From Bacteroidales bacterium (GTDB taxonomy: Bacteria > Bacteroidota > Bacteroidia > Bacteroidales > Muribaculaceae): a stretch of 22,047 bases of DNA. The position numbers were made by a program, and so were the translations under genes. The stretch spans positions 1-22,047 of the forward strand of contig CAAGGJ010000089.1 in NCBI GenBank assembly GCA_900769345.1, written 5' to 3'. Numbering within the stretch: position 1 is the stretch's first letter; every line of letters starts with the position of its first letter. The notes under the pieces were generated by a model. That model saw only the letters and a list, made by a program, of their open reading frames with translations, searched no databases and was not told the DNA's origin. Shown here one piece after another: positions 8,990 through 18,033 of the stretch.

Positions 8990-11488
8990 TTAGCGGCGTA
9001 TCGCCATCTTGACTGTGCTCACGGCTTGGGCATGCTGCGCCTTCACCACATAGAGTCCCGAAGGCAGACTGGTAACCACTTGTGTGAGTGCGCCTTCGGT
9101 AATCACCTCGCCGGCATAAACCGTGCGACCCGCAGTGTCGAAAATCGTCATCTGCACGCATCGGGCATCGGGTGCACTCACCATTATCGAACCGTCGGCA
9201 CCGGGATAGAGTGCTATGGCATCGGTGGCCGCTGTGGCGTTATCGATACCACTTGTGTATTGGTCGTATTGTGCTGTGATTTTGTGCTTAATGGTGTTGC
9301 TGCCGCTGTTATACTGCAGATGGTGAAGCAGATAGCGCACGCTCTTTATCACTATCGGATAATTTTTGAGGTCGCTGAGGTCGCCCACATGTTCTATGAG
9401 GTCGAATTGATATTTTCCTGCCGCCGTAACGCCTGTAGGTCGCACAAGGTTCTCCACTTCGCTGTTGCCGGGACGGATATCCATCTCCACATACACCAAT
9501 CGGGTGCTGGTTTCGACATCGTAGATAAGATGGTCGGGGAGGCTATAGAATGCCATATCCTTTTCGAGTACTATCTGAGCTTTTCGGGCCCCTTGGTAGC
9601 CGAACGACACATTGCCATCGGCATCGAGCACGGCATCAGTGCTGAGATTGGCGCCACTTAGAGTCCAGTCGGCAAATGTCTCTGCTATTTCGGGCGTCGA
9701 AGCCACTTCCACGGTCACCGTGGTTTGGTCGCAGAGACCATCAAGAGCGGCTGTGATGGTGGTTGTGCCCTCGCTTATGCCGCGAAGCACGCCATCTTCT
9801 ATTTGCGCCACATCGGCATCGCCCACAGTCCACACAAAGCGGCGGGCATCACACACCAATTGCTTGCCATTGAGCTCGGTGGTCACTTCGAGCGGATAGG
9901 TGCGCACATTATCGATGAGTATCTTGGGCTTGATGCGTATGGCAAAGGCGCTATTAACCACCTCGATAGGGGCAGTCACTTCCACGCCGCCATAATGTGC
10001 GGTGATGGTGCCTTGACCCTCTTTTCCACCCACTTCTATCTTGCTGCCATCGGTCGATGGCTCTCCCACGCTCTCGCTGCAGGTGTAGGTTACGCCTTCG
10101 AGTCCGTCGGCTATCAGTTCGCCGTATTTGTTATAAGCAAGCACTTTGGGCGCAATGCTGAAATAGGTGGGCGATGCTATGTGCAGCTCGTCGAAAGCCA
10201 GCGATGCCACCACATCGGTCTCTTCCTCGGGTGCCACAGAGAACATAAGCATGCCGTTAGCCACGGCACGAGGTGTGGCTTCGGTGGTTTTGTTTACCAC
10301 CACGCCGTCTACCATCATCTGCGCCGAACCGCCGGCATCGTTGTTGGTAAGATTCCACAATTCGGGGCAGAGAAACTTAAATAGATTAGCCATCACGGTG
10401 GTGTTGCACCCCGCCGAGCGGCCATATTCGGGGTGTGTCGACATATCTATGACAAGCATAAACAATTTATTGCCTTCCTTATTGTTGCCGTAGGCGCATT
10501 TTGAGTAGGTCTGTGTGTTATAGGTCTCATCGGTGGCGCGATGGGTGATTTCGCCGTGAAGCATAATCCATGCATTGCCCTCGAGCATATTTTCCACCTT
10601 AATGGGTGATTTATCTTCCTCTTGCAATGCTATCCAATAGTGATTAATGGTCACTTCATCGCCGGCGGCAAGGCGCTCGAGTTGTGCCTTATAATTGCCG
10701 TCGCCCACCAGACAGGCGTCGTAGTCGCCGAGCACTTGATTGTTGGCATTGAGCTTCACTTCTGCTACCTCAAACGTGATGTCGGAGGCTGTGGTCCAGC
10801 GTTCGCCGGATTTTAGTTTGAGATACACATAGTGACAATCTGCCACGGCGTAGAATGTGTGATTTCGGCCTATGGCGTGATTAAAAAGGGTGAGTTGCCC
10901 GGTGTCGACGCGTTTATTGACCTGTATAATCTCTTGAGCGGCATCAAACTTGCTGCTTTTCACATATCCAAACCACTGGTGAGGACCCACATGCACTCGC
11001 TTATCGGTGTCGATAATCGTGGACGAAGCTCGTGCGGGACCGCCGTTCCAGGTGTCGGCGGAGGTGTTGGTGTTGAGATATAAGGTGTCGTTAACCACTT
11101 CGCCACCGAAAGGCGAGCCCAGCATCCAGTTCTTCGGTTCTCCGCTGCCGGTAACACACCAAAATGAGCCGTTACATCCCGCTATGGGCTTCTTGCCTTG
11201 CTCTTTGTGACGCTTGTAGGCATTGGCAAGCAACTCGGTGCGACCCAGGCTGTTATATGCTTGGGTAGTCTCTACGCGGTTATAGGTGTTGGTCATATCC
11301 ATCTCAAGCACATAGGCATTGAGAGGATAATCGGGCACTCGCACTCGGGTGTGCATAATGCCGGGACCCACTTGTCGACGCATTATGGTGTCTACGGCAT
11401 ATTCAGTGCCGTTGAGCAACACTTTTCGGGGCGCTGATATGCTGCTCAAGCACAGCATTGCCATTATTAAAAATGTAAATTTCCGCAT
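8990..11488 (-). CDS. Secreted phosphodiester glycosidase (NAGPA family) with Ig-like and carbohydrate-binding-like modules and T9SS-type tail
   Basis: The ATG at 11488 is chosen (832 residues, MRKFTFLIMAMLCLSS signal peptide). A TTG 12 bp upstream also keeps the frame but is less likely. The NAGPA domain (about 100-420) shows AGCNGSFW, FMLVIDMSTHPEYGRSAG, NNDAGGSAQMMVDG and PRAVANGM, matching the family pattern of NlDGGgS followed by vN..teRavang. This family hydrolyses sugar-1-phosphodiesters such as GlcNAc-1-P-6-sugar. Ig/BIG2-like stretches follow (about 425-595), then a jelly-roll-like, possibly carbohydrate-binding region (about 595-735). A type-A T9SS sorting tail (LPSGLYVVKAQ then VKMAIRR) closes the protein. 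It is the first gene of the minus-strand operon, diverging from susC. A role in opening the GlcNAc-1-phosphate linkage of wall teichoic acid is an inference. Confidence 0.88.
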   Translation of the reverse strand: MRKFTFLIMAMLCLSSISAPRKVLLNGTEYAVDTIMRRQVGPGIMHTRVRVPDYPLNAYVLEMDMTNTYNRVETTQAYNSLGRTELLANAYKRHKEQGKKPIAGCNGSFWCVTGSGEPKNWMLGSPFGGEVVNDTLYLNTNTSADTWNGGPARASSTIIDTDKRVHVGPHQWFGYVKSSKFDAAQEIIQVNKRVDTGQLTLFNHAIGRNHTFYAVADCHYVYLKLKSGERWTTASDITFEVAEVKLNANNQVLGDYDACLVGDGNYKAQLERLAAGDEVTINHYWIALQEEDKSPIKVENMLEGNAWIMLHGEITHRATDETYNTQTYSKCAYGNNKEGNKLFMLVIDMSTHPEYGRSAGCNTTVMANLFKFLCPELWNLTNNDAGGSAQMMVDGVVVNKTTEATPRAVANGMLMFSVAPEEETDVVASLAFDELHIASPTYFSIAPKVLAYNKYGELIADGLEGVTYTCSESVGEPSTDGSKIEVGGKEGQGTITAHYGGVEVTAPIEVVNSAFAIRIKPKILIDNVRTYPLEVTTELNGKQLVCDARRFVWTVGDADVAQIEDGVLRGISEGTTTITAALDGLCDQTTVTVEVASTPEIAETFADWTLSGANLSTDAVLDADGNVSFGYQGARKAQIVLEKDMAFYSLPDHLIYDVETSTRLVYVEMDIRPGNSEVENLVRPTGVTAAGKYQFDLIEHVGDLSDLKNYPIVIKSVRYLLHHLQYNSGSNTIKHKITAQYDQYTSGIDNATAATDAIALYPGADGSIMVSAPDARCVQMTIFDTAGRTVYAGEVITEGALTQVVTSLPSGLYVVKAQHAQAVSTVKMAIRR

Positions 11489-11612
11489 ATATGGTATCAA
11501 GGCTTTGTTAATAAGGTGTAAAATCTTTGGAAAGTTACAAACTTTATTTTGGCAAACACACTATTATAACATATTTTAATCTTCTTTAGTTTATTTTCAA
11601 TGTTTAATTTAT

Positions 11613-11674
11613 TCGCCAATTCACTTATGTTTCAAGTCATACATATTTATATATATATTATAACTTTTTGGCGA
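11613..11674. promoter_or_regulatory. 7-bp inverted repeat in the divergent region
   Basis: TCGCCAA (11613-11619) and TTGGCGA (11668-11674) are perfect reverse complements 48 bp apart, bracketing a very AT-rich segment. They could be paired regulator sites for the minus-strand operon. The arms are short, so chance is possible. Confidence 0.3.
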
Positions 11675-11727
11675 TCTCCTTAGAAATAAATGAATTTTCA
11701 AATGAATACTGCTCAATATTACCCTAT

Positions 11728-11778
11728 AAAGTGATTAAATTCACGTATTTTGCAATTATTAACATTTCTAATCACTTT
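11728..11778. promoter_or_regulatory. Perfect 10-bp inverted repeat, likely operator of the susC promoter
   Basis: AAAGTGATTA (11728-11737) and TAATCACTTT (11769-11778) are exact reverse complements separated by 31 bp. The right arm occupies the place where a -33 box would be expected. Nested in the left part is GTGATTAAATTCAC (11731-11744), a GTGA-N6-TCAC dyad like CRP/FNR-family sites. Confidence 0.5.
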
Positions 11779-11795
11779 TTCAAAGATATATATAC

Positions 11796-11803
11796 TATAT
11801 TTG
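11796..11803 (+). promoter_or_regulatory. susC operon promoter, -7 box
   Basis: TATATTTG is an exact match to the Bacteroidetes -7 consensus TAnnTTTG. It predicts transcription starting near 11810 and a leader of about 48 nt before the ATG at 11858. No TTTG lies 19-21 bp upstream, so activation by a factor bound at the adjacent inverted repeat is plausible. Confidence 0.55.
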
Positions 11804-11857
11804 CTAACTGATTCGATATTTACATAAACCGGAATACTAACAAATAATACCAATAAT

Positions 11858-14800
11858 ATGAAAAAACAGCTATTGCTAATTTTATTTTCCATCTTTGCGG
11901 TGGCTGGTTATGCACGAGTAATCACCGGTACCGTGATTAGTGAGAGTGACAATGAGCCTATCATTGGCGCCACTATCATGGTAAAAGGCACTCAACGTGG
12001 CATAGCTACCGACATCGACGGAAAGTTCGCCATCGAGGTTAACGAAGGCGACGTTCTGAGCATCACCAATGTGGGTATGCTTCAACAAACCGTGAAAATA
12101 GGCAAACAACAGTCGCTGAACATAGTGATGAAGGAAGACTCCAAGGTGCTCGGCGAAATTGTGGTTACTGCCATGGGGCAAACTCAAGAAAAGAAAAAAT
12201 TGAACTTTGCCGTACAATCACTCAACTCCGACGAAATATCGGCAGGTGTATCTAACAACCTTGCAAGCACACTACAAGGCAAGGTGTCGGGTCTGCAGAT
12301 TCTAAGCACGGGTGGCTCACCCAACTCGGCTCAGACCATACAGATTCGTGCCATTTCTTCGATAAACACTTCGCAAAACAACGAGCCGCTAATCATTATC
12401 GATGGCGTGCCCGTGCGTGGCGGCGGCTCATCGCTCAGCGACATCAACCCTAACGACATCGAATCGATGTCGGTGCTAAAGGGTGCTGCCGCTTCAGCCC
12501 TTTACGGTCAGGAAGCTGCCAACGGTGTGATTATGATTGTCACCAAAAGCGGTAAGGACGGCAAACTGCAAGTTACTGCCAATGCCACTCTCGAGGTGTC
12601 GAATGCCACTCGCGTACCTAAGATTCAGAGCAGCTACGCTCCAGGCTCTAAGGGGTTCTACGTTAAGAACGCCGGCTCGGGCGGTTGGGGCGCTCCTCTG
12701 GCCGAGGGCGAAGCTACCTACGACAACGTAGGCGAATTCCTTAAAACAGGACTCTTGCAGAAGTACGACGTATCGATGACCGGCGGTACTCAGCGCGCCA
12801 ATGCATACGCTTCGGTTTCTTATCAGAAAAACGATGGCGTGGTGCCTAAGGACCACAAGGACCAGTTTAACGTGTTCATCAAGGGACAATTCAACCCATC
12901 GGATAAGGTAAAAATTCAACTCACCTCAAGTTTCAAGGAAAGTTCGGCTCGCGGATTCGGCAACGCCATGTCGTCGATTTACGGTTGGGGCATCAACAAG
13001 AATATGGCCGACTATCAGACCCTTGAAGGCTATCCCAACTGGGAAGCCCGCTACGACCACTGGGATGAAGTGCTTCCCGAAAACCGCATCACTGCTGCCG
13101 TATCGCCTTACTTCGGCCGATACAACGACCGCAGCGAGACCACAAGCACTCGCATCATGCTCAATGGCCAAATCTCTTACGAGCCCATCAAGAACCTCGT
13201 TATCACCGGTAAGGTGAGCTACGATAAAGGCTACTCAATGTACGACGCCGCCGTGGTGCCTCGCTTCCGTCAAAGCGACTTCGACGACCCCAACGCTTCG
13301 TACCTCGCCGACTACGCCTACAAATTCGGCTCTTACACATTCCAACCATCGCGCTCCGAACGCTTCAATGCGCAAGGTCTTATCACATATCAGCGCGAAG
13401 TGGTGCGCGACTTCAATGTGAATGTACTATTGGGTGTGGATTGGTCGAACTACAAGTCGCTCAGCTCACAATTGGCAGGCCAGCGCTTCATGCTCGAAGG
13501 CGACTTCTATAGCTTCCAAAACATCGACCCTACCACATTCACCAACTCTTCGTCGTCGGACTACTACCTCTACCTCACTCACTCCAATTGGAATAAGTTC
13601 GGCTACTTCGGCGAATTGCGTTTCGACTACCGAAGCATAGCTCAAGTGTCGGTAACAGGTCGTCTCGACGGATCTTCCACCCTTCGTCAAGTAGACTGCA
13701 CTTACTTCTATCCTTCGGTTACCGCAGGTTTGATTTTCTCCGAATTGTTCAAGATTCAGAGCAACGTATTCTCGTACGGCAAAATCAGAGGTAACTGGGC
13801 TAAGGTAGGTAAGAGCTGCACACCTTACAAATTCTCCGACACATTCAAGAACTGGTCGACATTCCCCGATGGCGGCTGGGGCAACGACCCCACCGTGGGC
13901 AAGGCTCTCAACCTCGAGCCCGAAATGACCAAATCGTGGGAAATCGGCGCCGACTTGCGCTTCTTCAGAAATCGCACTCGCCTCGATGTGGCTTACTACT
14001 CTACCACTGTCGACAATCAGATAGTGACTGTACGTGTTTCGCCCGCTGCCGGTCAGATTCTTCAGACTCGCAACGAGGGTAGCGTAGAAAACTACGGTAT
14101 CGAAGCCACTTTGGCTCAAGACATATTCAAAACCAAAGATTTCGACTGGACTGTAACAGCCAACTTCTCGCTCAACCGCGGTAAGGTGAAATCGCTCCCC
14201 GACCAGATTAAGCAAATCGATGGTACCAACTACGGCGGTATCTATCCTACCGCATTCCTCGGCGGATCGTCTACCGGTATCACTGGTAAGGACTACGTTC
14301 GCGACCCCGAAGGCAACATCGTGTGCAACGAGGACGGTTATCCTCTCGTCAACACCTCAAAGCAGCTCTACATAGGTAATCGCGAGCCCGACTTTATGCT
14401 CGGCGTGGGTTCTTCGTTCCGCTATCGCGACCTCACCGTGGGATTCCTATTCGACGGTCGCTGCGGTGGCGATGTGGTAAACATCACCGGCTCAAGCCTT
14501 ATCTCCAACGGTCAGCACCACTTGCTCGACAAGTATCGCAATCGCGAAGTGGTGTTCAAAGGCGTGGTTCAGAATGCCGACGGATCTTATTCGCCCAACA
14601 CCACTCCTATTATCCTCGACCAGACGTTCATCAACACATATTTCTATCCCGTGTCGTCGAACTTCATCGAAGATGGCTCTTACATTCGTCTGAGCTATGT
14701 GACCGTGGGCTACGATTTGTCGAAACTCCTCGTTTCGAACTGCCCTGTTAAGGGTCTGAACGTAACCCTCACCGGCCGCAACCTGTTCTTGCTCACCAAG

Positions 14801-14926
14801 TACTCGGGTTCCGACCCTCAAGTCACCGAATCGGGCAGCTCTTACGGCTCAGGCTCGGGCGGCTTCGACCGCTACGGTGTGCCTAAGACTCGCAGCTTCA
14901 ACATCTCAGTAAAAGCAACATTCTAA
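11858..14926 (+). CDS. susC: SusC/RagA-family TonB-dependent outer-membrane transporter
   Basis: The product is 1022 residues, starting MKKQLLLILFSIFAVAGYA, a signal peptide. A carboxypeptidase-regulatory-like domain follows at about 22-92 (GTVISESDNEPIIGATIMVKG), then a TonB-box-like stretch near 96-107 (KVLGEIVVTAMG). The plug domain (about 113-240) has the SusC signatures LQGKVSGLQI, NEPLIIIDGVPV and SVLKGAAASALYGQEAANGV. The rest is a 22-strand-type beta barrel ending in the aromatic C-terminus NISVKATF. It imports oligomers bound by its SusD partner, powered by TonB. It is the first gene of the plus-strand operon, 31 nt before susD. IRAISS replaces the more usual IRGxxS, a minor variation. 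The transport substrate is not readable from the sequence; the enzyme neighbours suggest cell-wall glycan fragments. Confidence 0.95.
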   Translation: MKKQLLLILFSIFAVAGYARVITGTVISESDNEPIIGATIMVKGTQRGIATDIDGKFAIEVNEGDVLSITNVGMLQQTVKIGKQQSLNIVMKEDSKVLGEIVVTAMGQTQEKKKLNFAVQSLNSDEISAGVSNNLASTLQGKVSGLQILSTGGSPNSAQTIQIRAISSINTSQNNEPLIIIDGVPVRGGGSSLSDINPNDIESMSVLKGAAASALYGQEAANGVIMIVTKSGKDGKLQVTANATLEVSNATRVPKIQSSYAPGSKGFYVKNAGSGGWGAPLAEGEATYDNVGEFLKTGLLQKYDVSMTGGTQRANAYASVSYQKNDGVVPKDHKDQFNVFIKGQFNPSDKVKIQLTSSFKESSARGFGNAMSSIYGWGINKNMADYQTLEGYPNWEARYDHWDEVLPENRITAAVSPYFGRYNDRSETTSTRIMLNGQISYEPIKNLVITGKVSYDKGYSMYDAAVVPRFRQSDFDDPNASYLADYAYKFGSYTFQPSRSERFNAQGLITYQREVVRDFNVNVLLGVDWSNYKSLSSQLAGQRFMLEGDFYSFQNIDPTTFTNSSSSDYYLYLTHSNWNKFGYFGELRFDYRSIAQVSVTGRLDGSSTLRQVDCTYFYPSVTAGLIFSELFKIQSNVFSYGKIRGNWAKVGKSCTPYKFSDTFKNWSTFPDGGWGNDPTVGKALNLEPEMTKSWEIGADLRFFRNRTRLDVAYYSTTVDNQIVTVRVSPAAGQILQTRNEGSVENYGIEATLAQDIFKTKDFDWTVTANFSLNRGKVKSLPDQIKQIDGTNYGGIYPTAFLGGSSTGITGKDYVRDPEGNIVCNEDGYPLVNTSKQLYIGNREPDFMLGVGSSFRYRDLTVGFLFDGRCGGDVVNITGSSLISNGQHHLLDKYRNREVVFKGVVQNADGSYSPNTTPIILDQTFINTYFYPVSSNFIEDGSYIRLSYVTVGYDLSKLLVSNCPVKGLNVTLTGRNLFLLTKYSGSDPQVTESGSSYGSGSGGFDRYGVPKTRSFNISVKATF

Positions 14927-14957
14927 TTCCACCCCTTTTTCATCATTTATTTTGATT

Positions 14958-16877
14958 ATGAATAAGATTAAAAATATATTCCTTACTATATTGCTCAGCA
15001 TCGGTGCCACAAGCTGTGTGGATATGCTCGACGACAACGTCAATCCCGACCGCGCTCACGAGGTGACCATACAGACCGGTCTGCCGGTTATCGTGTTCTA
15101 TGCTCAACAAGCCACCTACGACCACGCTGAGTACTACACTTATCTGTCGCAGTGTCTCACCACCACCGGCAAGAGCGCTATCGGCACTTATTCCTACAAG
15201 AGTGAGTGGGAATTTCTCACTATGAACCGACACCCGCAATGGCGTCGCCACTTCTACGACATCGGCACTAATGTCAACAACCTAATCGAAAACGCTCAGA
15301 AAGCAGGTTCGTATAACTACATCCTCATAGCTCGCACAGTGCGCCTGCTCTCTACCCAACTGGCTGTGGATATGTTCGGCGACATGCCGCTCACCAATGC
15401 CTATAAGTCGAACAACCCTACCTACGACAATGAAGGCACCATCTACGACTGGATGTTCCGCGAAATAGATGCCCTTATTGCCGACTTCGAAAACCCGGAA
15501 TACACCCAAAGCCCGAGCAACCAACGCATCGACATCACTCAAGACCGTCTCTACGGTGGCGACCTCGAGAAATGGAAAGGCTTGGTGTATGCCATCAAGG
15601 CTCGTTTGCTGCTTCGCAACATCCCTAACATCAACACATCGGCTGAAACATGCCAAAAGATTATCGATGCTGCCGACGCTGCCATCAATCAGTGGCGTAA
15701 GGGCGACTTGCTCTACGGCGGATGGTTTGGCAACGAACCTCGCTACAACTTCGACGGCGGCACCAACGAGCAAAACAATGTGTGGAGCGCCGCTCAACCC
15801 ATCATCAACTCTTGGGAATCGCGCAAGAATCTACTCGACGTAGCCGTGCCTTCGAAATTCTTCCTCGTTGACTGTATGGGTCTGCTCGGCGTGGGTACAA
15901 ATATCGAAGGCGTTTACAATGCCGAATTCTCTACCAGCCACGAAGGTTTTGCCAACGATCCGCGCATGCCGCTGCTCATGATAGCTCGCAAAGGTCCTGA
16001 CGGCGACGACGCCACTCGCATGCGATACCTCGAGAACAACATAGGCTGCGGCACTTCCTACAAAACCGACCACTTCCCCAAGCTGTATATGGGCGCTTAT
16101 GCAGGATCGAACACCGGCAAAGGCTACAACCCCATTTTCACTATGGAAGAACTCTATTTCATCAAGGCTGAAGCCGAATACTGGAAGGGCAACAAGACCA
16201 CTGCTTGCCAACTCTCCAAGGAAGCTACTATCAACAATATTCAGCGTCACCTCGACTTCTTCGAAAGCGAATATCCCAATAGCGACTACGACGCCGCCAC
16301 CGACAACAAGTATCCAGGCGGATTTGCCGACGGTAAGCCTGAATATGCTTCGGCCGACGACTGGAACGCCCGCTTGAAAGCGTTCCTCGACAACGAGGAG
16401 TACTACATTATTAAGAAAAATAAGAAAATCGTCTATGTGCGCCCTGTCAGCGAACGCGGCAACGAGCACTGGTTCTTTGAGGAAGCCAATTTCACCCTCT
16501 ACGACCTTATGACTCAGAAGTACATAGCCATGTATCTTCAGCCCGAACAGTTTACCGACATGCGTCGCTATCACTTCTCCAACCGCCGCAACAACTACGG
16601 TATAGGCGACGCCAACGAGATAGTTTATCCTAATCTCCGACGCCCCTACAACCTGTATGCTGCCTACTGGATCGACGGTTTGACCGATGAACAAAAAGAA
16701 AACCTCTGGGTGCAACGCATTCCGCAAGACCCCGACACCGAAGGCAAATACAACCGCTCGGAGCTCGAACGTCTCGGCGCTTACAACAACTACAAGTGGC
16801 TACAAAAGCCTCTTATCTGGGCAAACGCCAAGGGTGAAGTCACCTCGCTCACGCAAGGTTCCACCCTCGCAGAATAA
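14958..16877 (+). CDS. susD: SusD/RagB-family outer-membrane lipoprotein (SusD-like_2 type)
   Basis: The ATG at 14958 is preferred over an in-frame TTG at 14952. It gives 639 residues with a lipobox (ILLSIGATSC, Cys20) followed by acidic residues (VDMLDD) typical of surface-export signals in Bacteroidetes. SusD-like helical (TPR-like) features include ILIARTVRLLSTQLAVDMFGD (DMFGDMPL motif), WKGLVYAIKARLLLR and FTMEELYFIKAEAEYWKG. Near the end, a typical SusD segment LMTQKYIAMYLQPEQFTDMRRY is visible. At about 640 residues it is longer than most family members (roughly 450-600), with the extra sequence in its C-terminal half. It forms the lid on SusC and captures oligomers at the surface. The gene sits 31 nt after susC and 41 nt before the next lipoprotein gene. 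Confidence 0.93.
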   Translation: MNKIKNIFLTILLSIGATSCVDMLDDNVNPDRAHEVTIQTGLPVIVFYAQQATYDHAEYYTYLSQCLTTTGKSAIGTYSYKSEWEFLTMNRHPQWRRHFYDIGTNVNNLIENAQKAGSYNYILIARTVRLLSTQLAVDMFGDMPLTNAYKSNNPTYDNEGTIYDWMFREIDALIADFENPEYTQSPSNQRIDITQDRLYGGDLEKWKGLVYAIKARLLLRNIPNINTSAETCQKIIDAADAAINQWRKGDLLYGGWFGNEPRYNFDGGTNEQNNVWSAAQPIINSWESRKNLLDVAVPSKFFLVDCMGLLGVGTNIEGVYNAEFSTSHEGFANDPRMPLLMIARKGPDGDDATRMRYLENNIGCGTSYKTDHFPKLYMGAYAGSNTGKGYNPIFTMEELYFIKAEAEYWKGNKTTACQLSKEATINNIQRHLDFFESEYPNSDYDAATDNKYPGGFADGKPEYASADDWNARLKAFLDNEEYYIIKKNKKIVYVRPVSERGNEHWFFEEANFTLYDLMTQKYIAMYLQPEQFTDMRRYHFSNRRNNYGIGDANEIVYPNLRRPYNLYAAYWIDGLTDEQKENLWVQRIPQDPDTEGKYNRSELERLGAYNNYKWLQKPLIWANAKGEVTSLTQGSTLAE

Positions 16878-16918
16878 TCTTTAAAATCTATTTTATCATA
16901 CAATACTTTTTATTCACT

Positions 16919-18010
16919 ATGAATTTCAAGAATATGAAACCATATAGCAAAATAGCACTCATTACAGCAGGCTTGCTCTTAGCCACATCTTGCGACGTGA
17001 ACGACCCGTTTGCCGACAAGATGGAGCTTGGTCAGGTGTTGCCTACAACCTCGTGGGAACTCTCGAGCACTGTATGCAAGGCTGGTGAAGAAGCCGGATT
17101 CTTAGCTAAATACTACACCACCAGCGACGTGGCGCAAATCGACCACAGCGAAGTGTGGGGCATGATTACCAGCACCGAAACCGCTGCTGCAACTCAAAAG
17201 CTCATCTCTTCTCCCGCCTACACCCAGACCATCAATAAGAACGACACCGTGCGCGGTTATCACTTGCTCCGTAGCTATCCTCACAGCTTGGCACAAAAGA
17301 TGGGTACTGAATTCCACCTCAGCTCGTCGTTCCCCACTTCGAGCACACTCAGCCCCATAAACTGGAACTCCCCGGCCGATTGGGATCAGGAAAAATTCGA
17401 TATGTACTACCCTGCCGACTTCCAAGCCAACTTCTGCGAGAAGATGGTGAAATATCTCACTGCCGACAGCACCTACCTCGCGGGACTTCGACAAGTCTAC
17501 ATCAATTATCCTTTCACCAAGGAGCAGATTGATGCTGTCAATGCCAAGTATCCCGGATTAACCCCTATCCCATTCTCCGACTCTGAGGAAACCGGCAAGA
17601 CCAAGGGCGACCTTTGGTTCTCTCCCGACACCAAGGTTATCGACCACTATTACTACACCACCCTCAGTGGCGAAGTGACCGTGGAACACGAAATAGCCAA
17701 GAAGGAAGATGCCCCATCAAACATCGACCCGGCTAAGATTTTCCCTGTCTACAAAGCTCCGCACTGGATCTTCTGCCGCTACAGCGACAACACCGGTGGC
17801 GCCGTTACAAGCGTCCGCGCCGAGTATTTGCCGCTCTGGAAAGAACTCGTGCAAGCTGTGCCTTTCACCGCTTGGATCTACGACGGCACTAACAAGGTGT
17901 ACAACGTAGCTTTCTCGCGTACCTACACCATTCGCCCCAAGTTTAGAGTTATCGACACCAACGGAAAGGTTGGTACCGACACCGAATCGAAGTCTATTGA
18001 ACTCAACTAA
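16919..18010 (+). CDS. Lipoprotein of unknown function in the SusE/F position
   Basis: The product is 363 residues with the lipobox GLLLATSC (Cys25), followed by acidic residues (DVNDPFAD). The ATG at 16934 would also give a good lipoprotein signal. The sequence is rich in aromatic residues (NYPFTKEQ, FDMYYPADF, DHYYYTTL, APHWIFCRY) and appears mixed alpha/beta, but I recognise no named domain. Its place directly after susD is where PULs usually encode surface glycan-binding proteins, so a surface binding role is likely. There is no catalytic motif that I can identify. It is co-transcribed with its neighbours (41 nt and 23 nt gaps). Confidence 0.8.
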   Translation: MNFKNMKPYSKIALITAGLLLATSCDVNDPFADKMELGQVLPTTSWELSSTVCKAGEEAGFLAKYYTTSDVAQIDHSEVWGMITSTETAAATQKLISSPAYTQTINKNDTVRGYHLLRSYPHSLAQKMGTEFHLSSSFPTSSTLSPINWNSPADWDQEKFDMYYPADFQANFCEKMVKYLTADSTYLAGLRQVYINYPFTKEQIDAVNAKYPGLTPIPFSDSEETGKTKGDLWFSPDTKVIDHYYYTTLSGEVTVEHEIAKKEDAPSNIDPAKIFPVYKAPHWIFCRYSDNTGGAVTSVRAEYLPLWKELVQAVPFTAWIYDGTNKVYNVAFSRTYTIRPKFRVIDTNGKVGTDTESKSIELN

Positions 18011-18033
18011 CCCATCCTAAGAAATTTTTCGTT

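Larger units (their letters stand above)
11489..11857. promoter_or_regulatory. 369-bp AT-rich divergent regulatory region between the two operons
   Basis: This is the only gap over 300 bp without a gene in the locus. It separates the start of the secreted-enzyme operon (minus) from susC (plus). It contains a susC -7 box, a perfect 10-bp inverted repeat, a GTGA-N6-TCAC dyad and a 7-bp inverted repeat at 11613-11674. No convincing TTTG/TAnnTTTG pair is visible for the minus-strand operon; the nearest -7-like strings (TGTGTTTG, TAACTTTC) lack a correctly spaced -33 box. Confidence 0.6.

Noticed and set aside
11489..11500. TTG start extending the phosphodiester glycosidase by four residues
   Set aside because: The ATG at 11488 gives a normal signal peptide directly; nothing favours the rarer start. 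The same reasoning rejects TTG starts at 14952 (susD) and 21803 (RteA-toxin).
13466..14215. 249-codon minus-strand open frame inside susC
   Set aside because: Antisense to the SusC barrel region, which is unmistakably coding on the plus strand.
15831..16727. 298-codon minus-strand open frame inside susD
   Set aside because: It is antisense to a clear SusD gene, with no signal, motif or promoter; a codon-bias shadow.
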